In this document: positions 1-10,848 of the stretch, in pieces
Position numbering within the stretch: position 1 is the stretch's first letter
Layout of the letters: every line of letters begins with the position of its first letter
Source: Alligator mississippiensis
Lineage: Eukaryota; Chordata; Crocodylia; Alligatoridae
NCBI RefSeq assembly: GCF_030867095.1
Contig: NC_081825.1
Location: 50,024,501-50,088,500, forward strand
Direction of reading: 5' to 3'
DNA: 64,000 nucleotides
Position numbers and translations under genes: made by a program
Notes under the pieces: model-generated
Database searches by the model: none
Seen by the model: the letters and a program-made list of their open reading frames with translations, nothing else
What the model was told of the DNA's origin: nothing

Positions 1-450
1 GGCTTTTTGGCAATAGCCATAGTGCTGACAAGGGCACTATTTATAGTGATAGGGATGATAAAAAGGTTGTAAACACCTTAAAAGTGCCATTCCTCTTGCA
101 CAATTAGTTTTAACTGTGCTGAATCAGCTTTTACAGGCAGTACTTCTTGTTTGTAACAATGTACATCATAAACCTTTGCTGCTATCAGATTTTCTCTTTA
201 TCTCTATTCTTCAAGGCTTTTCATCTGTTCCCTAGCCTACTAACCTTGCCTACCATCACTGAATATTCACTTCGTTTTTCTATTTTTCCTGTAATTCAGA
301 CTAAAAACAAACAAACCAGAAGTTTGTCCAGGAGTGATCATGCATCTTTTTGCTATGGCAGGAATCACCTCTGCAGATTATTTTTAGCAGCTGTATATTT
401 TCAGGTGATACACTTTGGGTGCTGATGGACGTACCTTGGCCATGCTCAGT
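1..450. other. AT-rich unclassified sequence, no gene seen
   Basis: No domain, splice-supported exon or repeat with recognisable ends was found. The 92-residue frame at 147-425 has no recognisable motif and I treat it as chance. Confidence 0.4.
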
Positions 451-1110
451 CTAAATCATGGCACTTTATACAAAGTACCATGACTTAGAGTCCCATCCCC
501 GTCCCGTTCTCACCCCCCCAGAACAGATATTTGCTTGTTGGGTTGGGGCAGAGGGCTGAAGCCTGCCTACACTGGCCCTGGACAGCAGGCAGACTCCAGA
601 AGTCTCTGACAAGGCTGCTGAACCACCCCTCTTCCCAGCCCCACCCCCCACCTCCCTCCAGAGCTGCTGGCTTAGGGGTTTGCTGCCTGGCTAGAGTTGA
701 GGGAAAAGGTGGAATGGACCCCCCCTGCCTTGGGACTCACCCCCAGCTGCCCCAGATGGGGTATTGGGGGGAGCTAGGCCAGGCCTATGAGGCAAGGGGG
801 CTCCATTCCGCTTCTCCTCCAGCTAAGGCTAGGCAATCTAGCAGCTCATGCTGCTCCTTTCCCCCTATCTGCTTTGCCCAGCCTGAGCTGGAGGTTTGGA
901 GTAGAATGGAACCCCTCACCTTGTGGGCCCAGCCCAGCTCCCCCCCATACCTCAGCTGGGGTAGTTGCGGGGTGGGGAGCTAGGTGGGTTCCATTCTTCC
1001 CTGCCTCCATCCAGCTCCAACCAGGCAGCAAACCCCAGCTGCCAACTTGGTGCTGCTCCCTCCTCTACCTGCCAACAACCCTGGAGTGGGGCTGAGCTGC
1101 ATGACCAGCC
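451..1110. repeat. GC-rich block, unclassified interspersed repeat candidate
   Basis: Base composition switches abruptly from AT-rich to C/G-rich with many CCCC and GGGG runs, then back at about 1110. It opens with a short imperfect palindrome at 451-488 (about 17-bp arms around TATAC). Several overlapping open frames exist on both strands, which fits stop-poor GC-rich DNA and not coding. It resembles the GC-rich interior of the hAT derivative at 34.0-35.1 kb in style, but I could not define ends or a target duplication. Confidence 0.3.
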
Positions 1111-2990
1111 CATAACATGTAAAAAATTAACTCTAAGAAACACAAGTTCCCTAAAGTGCTCTAAAGCAGAGAGCCTGCATCCAATACCTCATTTGAGGAG
1201 GGTTATTTTTTTGCACAACCAGACATTTTAAAACTGTCCTGCAGTTATACACGTGTCATGGCACAGCAGTAGAGTGCTTTCAGGGGCCCAGTCATGCAAA
1301 ATATGTAACTTGTGTAGGTGCCCTTTGACTCAGACAAAGTAAAAAACACTTTGAGGTCATAAATAAAGCTTAACATCTGAGCATCTCAGTAATAACTACT
1401 CAAAAGTGATTGATTGTTTTTTGTTTTTCTAAATTGCTTTTTTCCTTATGTTTCTAGCTATTTCAAGAACATGATTTAAAATGGTAAACAAATGGCAAAC
1501 ATGTAAATATTTAGGTACAGATTTATATCTAGGTATAGATATATATTATATTTGTATAGTATAAAACTCCCCCTGAAAACTCCAGCTATTCAATCTCCCT
1601 AACAGAGGAGGCTGCAAATTTAACTTCTATGAGGAAGGAAAAAGAAGAGATGCGACAAATGAAATGATACCCTAGTACACAAGTAACAAGAAGGAAAGCC
1701 CAGGATCCCCCAAAACTGTGATGGAGAATAGAGAATATTCCTGCTTACAAAGACCAATCCTTGGGCAAGATATACAATCCACAGGTGAGGAAAAGAGTAC
1801 AGATGTCTTCCAAAGAAGCTGAATCTTCACAATACATGGGTGATATTTAGGAGAGGACCACCAACCTGAGGACACCAGCTTGAGAATATCTAGAAGACAG
1901 AGGGGTGTGGAAGGAGAGAGGTGAAACCACTAGATCTCTCCTTCTCTCTTATTCCCTTTCTCTCTCTGTCTCTCACAACACACACACACACACAGTTACT
2001 GAGTTGCACTTTGAGAGCTACAATAAGACTTCAACATACCCTGATTTTGAGTACCTCCAGCTATATCAAGTCTTTCCCTCAACCATGGTCCAAAAATGCT
2101 CTGACCATGAGTAAATTATTCTGTTTAGTACCACTACAGATTGCCACTATTTACTCATACAATTTGAGTCTGGGAGTTAAAATATTTTTGGGCCATTTGC
2201 TCACTCATAAAATAAATAATATAATGTGTACAAGTACAGTTATTATGCTCCTGAAATAATAAACATGCGTTAAAATAATCTGTGTTAAGACTGTAGGCAT
2301 TTGAAGATAATTTATCTTCTCGGCTCTCATTCACAAAGGGGATTAGAGTTAAGGAGTGGTGTCTCCCACACTTTCATCCTCTTTCAAACTCTATTACTCA
2401 GTATTTTTCAGTGTCAGTTTGTAAGATGCCTACTTTTGGAAAAGTTAATAGAAAGAAAAAGTTTGCCTGCCTACTTGGTACCCTGTCTTAGCACAGACTG
2501 CAAGCTCCTTTGGCCATAGACATTACCACCAAATATTGCATTTAAAGCAAGATCAAATGGACCAAGCCTGTAAAAATGTGAAGGGTGTGACAGAGAAATT
2601 ATTTTCCCCCAGATCATCTGCAGATATAAATAATTTCCTGTAAAAAAACTGGGGGTACAACTACTTGAACACATCTGCCTTCTCCCACCATACCCTTAGG
2701 ACAGTAACATCCCCAGACTCCTTGCTAGTTGCATTCCAACTTTCCACAAAAATAAAAAGGAAGGATTTTTTTTCCTAGCTTCATTTGCAAGTCAAGCTCT
2801 GTCAGCTTAAGATGCCACAGTCAAATTCCACTCGTCAAATGCATGTACCACAGGGTGTGCAACTCAGTGAAGTTTGGATGCTCTGCTGGATTTCACTGCT
2901 CTCCTTGGCTCCCTCATGGTCTGACTCAAATACTCTAGGAGGCTGTAGTGGGCTCTGCTACACACTTTGGGTTTGATTCCTCTCACTCAG
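1111..2990. other. AT-rich unclassified sequence with an (AC)8 microsatellite
   Basis: No gene supported. An (AC)8 run lies at about 1978-1994, next to a CT-rich tract. Short open frames have no recognisable domains. Confidence 0.4.
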
Positions 2991-3620
2991 GGTGCATCTA
3001 CATGTGCAAATAATCTGGGAGCCATTTACTCTCAAGTAGCAGTAGCTCTCCTAGCAGCAGACTGCTACCACTCACTGTGGCCCTGCAACTGGCCCCTGCA
3101 GCAAGGCAGAACTGTAGGCTCCCCCTGGGTGACAGTTGTCTCCTGGTGGGAGCTAAGACATTGCTCCCTGCCCCCAGGAGTTGCCTGCTGCTGGGATGGG
3201 CTCTGCCACCAGAGCTCAGATGAAGACAATGTCCCCCTGTCCTGGCAGCAAGAAGCTCGTAGCCCCCGCTTTGCAATTGTGGGGCCAGGGCTGGGAGATC
3301 CTTAACTCCCAGCCCAAGTCCTGCAGTCATGGGATCCAGGCTGGGAGATACTTATCCCCACCTGGGCTCATTGTCCCTGCTTGGGCTCTGGTGGCAGAGC
3401 CCACCCCAGCAGCAGGCAGCTTCTGGGGACAGAAAGCAATCTCCCACCCCCTACTGCCTGGCTGACCAGAAGCAAATTTACTCCTGGTCAAGTGTCTACA
3501 TGTCTGCTACTGTTCAATTACTAATAATGAGTACATTTGCTACTTGCATTTGCAGGTAGCAAATTTACTTGCAATAAGAGTCAATTGCTGTATGGTAAGC
3601 GTCTGCATGTGTAGATGTGA
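2990..3620. mobile_element. Non-autonomous DNA transposon with GCATCTACATGTGCA-type termini
   Basis: The left end reads GGTGCATCTACATGTGCA and the right end (reverse complement) reads CACATCTACACATGCA, forming imperfect terminal inverted repeats about 630 bp apart. Similar termini occur at 24.0, 26.2, 26.8, 32.0, 32.7, 42.7, 50.4 and 55.3 kb, so this looks like one superfamily of MITE-like elements. The interior is GC-rich filler and has no transposase frame. The superfamily is not determined because no clear target duplication was seen. Confidence 0.45.
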
Positions 3621-3700
3621 GTTCTGACTGTGTAGTACTTAGCTCTACTGTACAGTAAAGCATCTTGCATCTGACACGGCTGCAAGATGAAGAATCCCCC

Positions 3701-4063
3701 GTAGGCTTGAATGTTGTTATAGCCAAGCAGCTTCCGTTTAAGTTATAGCTGAAGGGCTTGTGTTTGTGTTGCTGTTTGTCACCAGTGGTTTGGGTGAGGC
3801 TACTAGGGGTTGGAGGAGACCTCATAGGGGACCCACAGCAGTGTGGGGACCCCAGCGTCAGTAAGGGCGTAGCAGTTGGGGTGTGCTGACCCCAGCCCCA
3901 GAAAGGGGGCAGTTGAGAGGCCCCCAGAGAGAGAGGGGCATGGATGAGAAGCCTCAGTGTGGGTACAGTGAGCCTTGGAGAGACAGCAGCTTTACTGAGG
4001 AGGCCCCGGAGAAGGGGGCAGTGCTTGAGGAGACCCAGAGAAGGGGGCAGCATTATTGAGGAG
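3701..4063 (+). mobile_element. LTR-like fragment related to the solo LTR at 27.6-28.4 kb
   Basis: Several blocks here parallel 27873-28080 in order: a GCTTGTGTTT block, GTTATAGC, a GTTTGG block followed by GAGGCTACT, then AGTGTGGGGACCC and GGGGTG. The fragment has no recognised TG...CA ends. It runs into a short tandem array (about 30-31 bp unit, 3997-4063, with AGAAGGGGGCAG in each unit). It is probably a diverged piece of a related LTR. I see no coding capacity. Confidence 0.4.
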
Positions 4064-5083
4064 ATCATGGCTCTCCTGCAGGACCCCACCGTGACGCTGT
4101 GCAAGGACTTCCAATTCTTTCTGCTTGTTGCCCAGGCTTCATGCAGGAAGAATGAAAACGCCTCCCCTGTTGCCCCTCCTGCTTATTCTTCCTCCAGGTC
4201 ACCCACTTCCCCACTTACCTCAAGACTTTGGTCTCCGTCTCTGTTATTAAGTGAATGTGTGAGAACATATATTTGTGGAGAACTTGCCATATTTACTTGA
4301 ATCCAAGAGGTGGTTGTTTTCCCCAATCAGCATGGGAGAAAGCCATGTCTTGAATACTTGCCTGGGGAAGGAGGGGGTGGGGAGGGAAAGCTCCTTCATA
4401 GGGGGAAGGGGCAGTGTGTCAGGCACATGCAGATGGGGCAAACAGGATGATAAAAGAGCATATGGCAGGAGGACAGGCAGCTATGGGGGGGATGGAGAAA
4501 CACAGGTATGGGAGGGCAGGGAGGCCAAGGGGCAGATGAGCTAGGGGCAAGGGTCTGGCTCCTTGTCCCCTACTGCTGCTTTCTCTGCCACAACAGTGGA
4601 AGGAACAAATACAAGATGATCTTCCACTAATTAGATTGTATACATGGAAAATTTTAAACACATTTATAATTTTCCGTGTGTGGAATCTAATTCTTGGGGA
4701 GGTTGTCTTAATTTTGAAGTTGACCTGAAAGCAGTACTAAGGGGAAGTTATGTTGAAGAAATGAGTTTTGTACCACCACTGCTACCCCTTGTATTATCTT
4801 CTCAGTGTTAATCAGAAGAACCAGTTCTCTAACAATGTTGTGAGGAACTCTGATGCTTAAGGCATGCAATTGGGAGGGTATATTATGAGTGTTATTTTGT
4901 AGCTCATTACCAGGATTCAGTCATGAAAGAGTTAAAATATTATGGACAATGGAGCCTCCACAGAAGGCAAATTTTCCTTCAAATGTTTCACTGAAGCCAC
5001 TTATTTCCTGAAGAAAGAAAAAGAATTGTGCATAAATTTAACACACCTTGTTTCATCATTTTTCCTTAGCTATTGGTTCACAC
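4064..5083. other. Unclassified sequence, no gene seen
   Basis: Contains a G-rich stretch at about 4370-4545 and otherwise AT-rich sequence. No recognisable repeat ends or coding signal. Confidence 0.4.
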
Positions 5084-5100
5084 TGTGGCAAAAATGTCTC

Positions 5101-5174
5101 ATCTCACTACACAAAAGGCTTCACAGCTGAGAACTGTAATCTCACTACACAAAAGGCTTCACAGCTGAGAACTG
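5101..5174 (+). repeat. 38-bp tandem duplication in LTR U3 (enhancer-like)
   Basis: Two head-to-tail copies with period 38 (5101-5138 and 5139-5174) begin ATCTCACTACACAAAAGG and are nearly identical. Direct repeats upstream of the TATA box are a known feature of retroviral U3 enhancers. An enhancer role here is inference. Confidence 0.7.
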
Positions 5175-5385
5175 CAAATTGTTTCTTCTCCTCTCTCCCC
5201 CACCACTGCAGGGCCAGGAGGGGGGGGTCCTGTTAGGGGGAGAGAACAGTCTGAACAATGCTTGGTTCACGATAAGGCTGATTCCTGTGGGAACACAGAT
5301 TAGTTACTGCCTGCTTTGCACATAAACTTTGCAGAAAACTGTAGCAAGTCACAGATTGCCACAATGGGATCTTGTTCATGAAAGG

Positions 5386-5393
5386 TATAAAAA
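5386..5393 (+). promoter_or_regulatory. TATA box of the 5.1-kb solo LTR
   Basis: TATAAAAA lies about 80 bp upstream of AATAAA (5467-5472), the usual spacing across a short retroviral R region. It would direct transcription rightwards. Confidence 0.6.
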
Positions 5394-6118
5394 TGTATCT
5401 TCGGGCGTGGCTAGGGGTCGACACGGCTTTGAGCATTGAACTCTCTTGTCGATCTGTTTGCAAACAAATAAACTCGAGATGGATCCAGCCTGAGAGTGTA
5501 TGACTCTCTCCTTGAGGTATATTGGAAAAGCCTCCAGGGGCACAAAACTAGCCGTTTGTGCAACAACACCAGGCTACTCGAACCTCAGTCCTCACTTCCC
5601 TTTGATTCTTGAAAGGTGTCAAGATCTTCATTTATCTTTATTTGCTAGGCCACACTGCCACAATCCTTAGAGGTTGTTTTATGATCCCTTTCCCCTATCA
5701 CTCTCCCTGATTTGTAGGAGAAACAGTACTTTTGTACTGTTCATTATTCCTTACATAGTACTTACTGTGCTTACTCATGTACTTGGTGATTCCTCATGGA
5801 AGAAAATCTTCTGTTTTTCTTGACTTGGTGGCAGATAACTGAATCTATTCCCCATGGCTTCTTATTTTCCTCAGTTGTTCCTTTTCATATGCTCAAACAC
5901 TTTATTCTTAAACTTCTTTATCTGCAAAGGAATTGAAAAGGACCAGTCAATAATAGCAACATTGAAAGAATTACTGTGTTTTTTCCCTGTTCCTTTTTTT
6001 TCTTGTCTCATAAAATTGATTAAAATATTACAAATAATGGAAGTTAAATCATTGCACTTAATGCTTAAGTAACAAGCATTTACTATTCAAACATTTTAAA
6101 TATTCATCATTAAGAATT

Positions 6119-6121
<3 letters not shown>

Positions 6122-6149
<28 letters not shown>
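6122..6149. repeat. (AC)14 microsatellite
   Basis: Uninterrupted AC dinucleotide run. Confidence 0.95.
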
Positions 6150-6153
<4 letters not shown>

Positions 6154-7532
6154 CTCTATACATATCTAATTCTTATTTATGCCACATAACAAGGATTTCT
6201 TTTCTAGCCATCCTAACTCAACTCATATCCTCATTTTTTTTAGTACATTAAATCAAAAACAAAAAATATAGTTAAACATTATTAAGGGAATAAAACTGAC
6301 AGAATCACAAACTTCTGTTCTCGAGAATTTGGTCATAGACAGAAGTGACAGTTTTCTCCAGATCTGGCCACAGAAAGCAGTTTATAACCGTGACCAAATG
6401 CAAGTGCACAGCTGCAGACTTCTTCCAAAATGGCCGACTGGGTGAAAAAAAACCTGGCCCCTCATTACGTGAGGTATCAGATAAAGACATTTAAAAATGT
6501 AGCACATTCTGTAACTTGTCTGTCGAGCTCCCAGCCTGTCACTCTTTTCAGAATTGAAGTGGGGAAAGGGAATGGAGGGAATTCAGTCTGGGGGTTTTTC
6601 TGCACCCCACCCCCCTGCCTCCAGAGGGTGGGGTGGGTGTATTGGAGCCCTCCCTCCTGCCCCCAGGTGAATGTTGCCAACACTGAGCATTTGTCCCCAC
6701 CTTAATATACTAGGTATGTATAGCACCTAGGATCGGTATAGCTATACTAGGAGGAGTGAAGCTGGAGCTCCTTTTTCCCCTCTACTGCAGGGTGGTGGCA
6801 CTCTGTCCCTGTGTACTTGCCCTCCCCCCCCCGCCCCCCATCATTCTTGATGGACAATTCTCTAGTTCTGTTGATAAAAGTCAATTGGAACTGGTGACTA
6901 AATTCTATATGACTCCTTGAAAAGTAGAGGGGTATTTCCTCAATGTTGACTGAAGGAAATAAAATGTTTGAAGAGCTCCAGGGTTTAAGTTGAAAAGAGG
7001 CTACTGTGCATGCAGCAAAGTGAGCATTATCTTCACTAATGACAGGCTCATTTAAAAGACTCTTTTGAATAAGGTTGAAAGGATAAGAGTTTCTCATATT
7101 TGATTTATAAAATGAACATGCAACAGAATCCAGTTCTTATCAAACTTCTCAGAACGCAGTCACCCCTGAATCCTATTAGCTTTCTTCTCTCCTTTCATCC
7201 CATCCAGATCCTGCTTCTTTGCCTTGATGTCATACAGACTTTCACTGCCCTCTCAAAGCCAGTGTTCCTAGTGTGATCCCCCCAAATGCTCTGACCTTTC
7301 CCTGTCCATATTCCCATTGCAGAATGTCAGCCTTCTATAGTTGGGCATGGACAGCTATACTAAAAATATCTGAAGTGCTTTCCCATTAGGCATTGCATTT
7401 TTGAGCTCCTTAAAGTGACCATATTCTTACTGTGACCTTTGAGTGACCACTGTATCTCATTATTTTGATTTGTCCAGAAAAATTCTTATAGAAAGATTTA
7501 AGTGTTATGTTTTTATGTAATCATTTCAGTGG

Positions 7533-7590
7533 GCTAAGATGGTGCAGGTGCAGAGTTGATGGTCAAGAGGTCACAAGTTCAAGGCCATAG
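7533..7590 (+). repeat. Possible tRNA-derived SINE head
   Basis: GGGCTAAGATGG resembles a pol III A box and AGTTCAAGGCC resembles a degenerate B box, about 40 bp apart. There is no cloverleaf that I can draw, so it is not an intact tRNA. Weak call. Confidence 0.25.
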
Positions 7591-9798
7591 CAGAAACAGT
7601 CACAGCACAGCCATGTCAGATTCCAACAAACCTGCAAATTCTGCTAAATACTTTATCATAAGAAGACAAAGAAGGATAATTGTTACAGTGAGAAACCCTT
7701 AAAATGTAAAAAGACCAGCTTATTTAAACTTGAGGTCAAATTCCATTCCCAAAGGCTTCAGTCAGAGTATTTCAACTGTCTTCATGGGGAATTGAATCAG
7801 GCCCAAGATCAATAATGAAATCTCAAAAAAGAGAAATATTGCTGATATTCACAGGCATAGGGGTACCTATTGCTAGTTATTTAAGAGAACAGCATACATA
7901 AATCATACTTGTGGTGTGGGTGCCACACAGTTTAATACAGAGCATGTAACTCAATTAGTGTGGTGAACATGACAAGTATTATGATTTATATAATATAGTG
8001 ACACACCTAGTATCAATGGATAAAGAGCAAGTGTATGAAAAGCTGAAACTTGATCCAACACCTTAGCAGAATTGTGGCAGAAGGGCTCAGGTAAATGATT
8101 ACAACAGATGTTGGGAAGTGGATATAAATTCTAGACACAAAACATTCCTCGCAGGAAAAACTGAAATGAGACTATACCTAAGCTACCAGAATAGATTCAA
8201 ATTTTATATTTCTATACTTTGGCAAATCACAATCCCAGAGCCATGCACTCCCAAACTCACAGGTTTAGTCCTTTGATCTGAATCTAAGTTTTTCCATCTT
8301 GGAGTTTCCAAGAGTTATATTCAAATCTGAGACATTTCAGACATAGGTTTGATTTACAGATACATTCCTGGGTTTAAAGGTGGGCCTTGTAAGGCAGGCT
8401 TATTTTAAATATATGAAGATCAGATTTTGATTCAACCTATGCTGGTCAGATCTAAACCATCCCAAATTCCTGGGATAAATCGTTTCTCAGATTTCAGTTC
8501 AGTTGATTTTACAGAAATAAAATTCTGATCCAAACTCTTGGAAAATTTAGAGGTTTTTGGCCACTGGTCCATGGGCAATTGTATCTTTAAAATAAACCGA
8601 CATAGGTGAAATAGAATATAGTAACAGAACTTGCTAACAAAGGTGTCACTAGACGGAAGAGAGACATTGAAATAGGTGAGAGAAGCAAATATAACTGCAT
8701 AGCCTAGTCTCCTAAGACTCAGGATTCAGGGCAGAAGGAAGTAAATGGGCACCTAAATGAGTACAGGCAACAGCTCTTGTCTGGCAGACAGTCTCAAAAC
8801 AAGATTAAACACATGGATTTATATACGGCACCCACTCTAAGCCAAAACAACAATTCCTGTGCTTCGGGGACCATGGACATAAACTGAGCAGTATTTGATT
8901 ATGTTGGCTTTTCTATTGTCACTAAAGCAGAAGACATAAAAAAAACCCACTGCTTGCTAAATCCCACATAAAGACACAAAGTAAACCAACAGTCAAAGCT
9001 AAATGACATCTTTGTTGTGCAAGCACAGATTGAGTGGAATGTGAAAACTGGTGCTGGAGAAACCTGAGAAACCACCTATTTCATTCTTAATGACTGTAAC
9101 AGGAGGGATGGCAGGGTCGCCGTGCTAGACCTTGCCGCCTCCTCTACTGTGCCACACTTCGGACTTGCACCCTCCTATTCTCGCCCGCCATGACTTTGAT
9201 GATATGTGTTTTTGTAAGGAGGCTACCTCTCCTCCACTTGGCCACAGTTCTCCTGCTCCGGGTGTCTGGCGTATCTAAGCCTTGCAGGCCTTCTTTGTAC
9301 GCCACCCTTCTCACTAGGGCCTTCTCTGTACTGCTGCCCTACCCACTGGGGCTTCTCCGTAATGCTGCCCCTCTCCTGGGGCTCTCCACACCCACACTGG
9401 GGCTTCTCTGCAAGGTTGCCCTCTCACCAGGCTGGGCTCTTCCCTCTGCAAGGTTGCCCTCTCACCGGGCTGTGCTCCGCTCTGGAGCTGGGGTCTGTAC
9501 CCCCCGGGCTCCATGCCCGCACTGGGGCTGGGGTCCTCACTTTACCGTGAGTCCCCTATGACGCAGCTGAGCTGGATCCAGAGGGGAAGCCCCCCGGGTC
9601 CCATATAGCTGAGCCGGTAGGGAGTCGTGCTCCCAAGCCGCGCAGTGCTAACAGAGCGCACAAACAGGTGCGCTCTGTAAGAGCACACCGGCGTTTGCAC
9701 AGGCATTCACGCCAGCGGGCAGGCAGGAAGGGCAAGGAGTGAGACTCCTGTAGGGGTAGGGCATAGACACCACACAGATCTACAAACAGCAGCTTAGA

Positions 9799-10848
9799 AT
9801 GGTGTCTACAAGGAGTGCTGCTAGGGCCTCTGCCCAGGGGGACAAGGCTAGCCGGGGCTGGTCTGAGGCCTCCACCCAGACCGAGCCCATGGGGGAGCTA
9901 ATGTCCCCCTACCTCCTGGCCTGTGGGGGATCCCCAGCAGGGCCGGGGGGCAGAGATTGGGGGCCCCTACACCTGTCCGGCAGGTGCCCGTCTTAGGGCT
10001 CTGGAGGCACAGGTCAGGGAGCTCCGGGAGGAGGTTAGCAGGCTGAGGGGGATCAGGGAGGCAGAGGATGAAATTGACAGTTATTTCCTTTCCCTGCAGG
10101 ACCAGGCAGCTAAGGAAGAAGCATCCCGGGGAGTGCCCTTCGCAGCAGAGTGGCAGACGGTCAGAGCAGCTCTCAGCGAACAGGTACCAGCTCCTCCAGT
10201 CCGACTGGAGAACAGGTACGAGGCCCTGGCGACCCTGCAGGAGATGGAAGGGGAGGAGGAAACCCTTGGGCAGGAAGAAACTCCACATTCTTCACACTCC
10301 GAACAGGTCAAGAGATCCAAGAGGACCCAGAGGAGGAGGCGGCGAGTGCTCGTCATAGGCGACTCCATCCTGAGAGGTACGGAAGGGCCCATCTGTCACC
10401 AGGACCCCTAAGCACGAGAGGTATACTGCCTGCCCGGAGCAAAGATTCGGGATGTGACAGAGGTAATCCAGGCCAGGATCAAGCCCACCGATTACTACCC
10501 CATGATCCTAGTCCATGTGGGTATTAATGATGCAGACAGGAGAACCCCCAATCACCTGATGGTGGACTACAGTGCTCTGGGCAGCGTGCTGAGGGAGTTC
10601 GGTGCACAGGTATTATTGTCTTCCATCCTACCAGTGAACAGACGCAGAAGACAGCATGAGAACTGCATCAGAGAGACCAACTGGCGGCTTCGGCGTGATG
10701 TCTCAAGGCAGGATTCGGCTTCCTGGACAACGACCCGCACATTACAACGAGGGACATGCTCAGCTGGGATGGGCTTCACCTGTCCCCCAAAGGTAAGCGT
10801 GTGTTTTCTTCTAGGTTGGCGGATCTCCTCCAGCGGGCTTTAAACTAG
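9799..10848 (+). pseudogene. CR1-A ORF1: coiled coil plus SGNH-esterase domain (disrupted)
   Basis: The ORF1 protein of CR1 elements binds the RNA and, in many CR1s, carries a lipolytic-acetylhydrolase/esterase domain. Seen here are an N-terminal segment from the ATG at 9799, then (in another frame after about 9950) a charged heptad-like stretch rich in L/E/R. Next come the catalytic-serine block VIGDSILRG (GDS at 10358-10366), block HVGIND (10514-10531), and the C-terminal DGLHLS block (Asp and His, 10768 onward). The frame ends at TAG 10846-10848. Lesions: a frameshift near 9950, TAA at 10409-10411 where CR1-C has a Leu, and a frameshift near 10700. All three catalytic-type motifs survive in pieces. 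Whether the esterase aids membrane or lipid interaction is not known from this sequence. Confidence 0.8.

Larger units (their letters stand above)
5084..5565 (+). mobile_element. Solo LTR of an endogenous retrovirus (482 bp)
   Basis: It starts TGTGGC and ends GCAACA, an imperfect terminal inverted repeat with canonical TG...CA ends. Both sides carry the 4-bp duplication ACAC (5080-5083 and 5566-5569), as expected of retroviral integration; 4 bp is typical of gammaretrovirus-like ERVs. Internal signals are in the expected order on the + strand: a 38-bp tandem duplication in U3 (5101-5174), a TATA box at 5386-5393 and AATAAA at 5467-5472. No internal retroviral genes lie beside it, so it is a solo LTR left by LTR-LTR recombination. 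Confidence 0.75.
5566..9099. other. Mostly unclassified intergenic or intronic DNA
   Basis: No gene supported. There is an (AC)14 microsatellite at 6122-6149 and a C-rich tract at about 6826-6840. A possible tRNA-derived SINE head at 7533-7590 is listed separately. The remainder is AT-rich with short unrecognisable frames. Confidence 0.4.

Noticed and set aside
3565-4104. 179-codon minus-strand frame
   Set aside because: Lies across an LTR-like fragment and a tandem array; no recognisable domain.
5101-5174. CRISPR-like or other direct-repeat array
   Set aside because: Only two adjacent units with no spacers, located in a retroviral U3; vertebrate DNA context.
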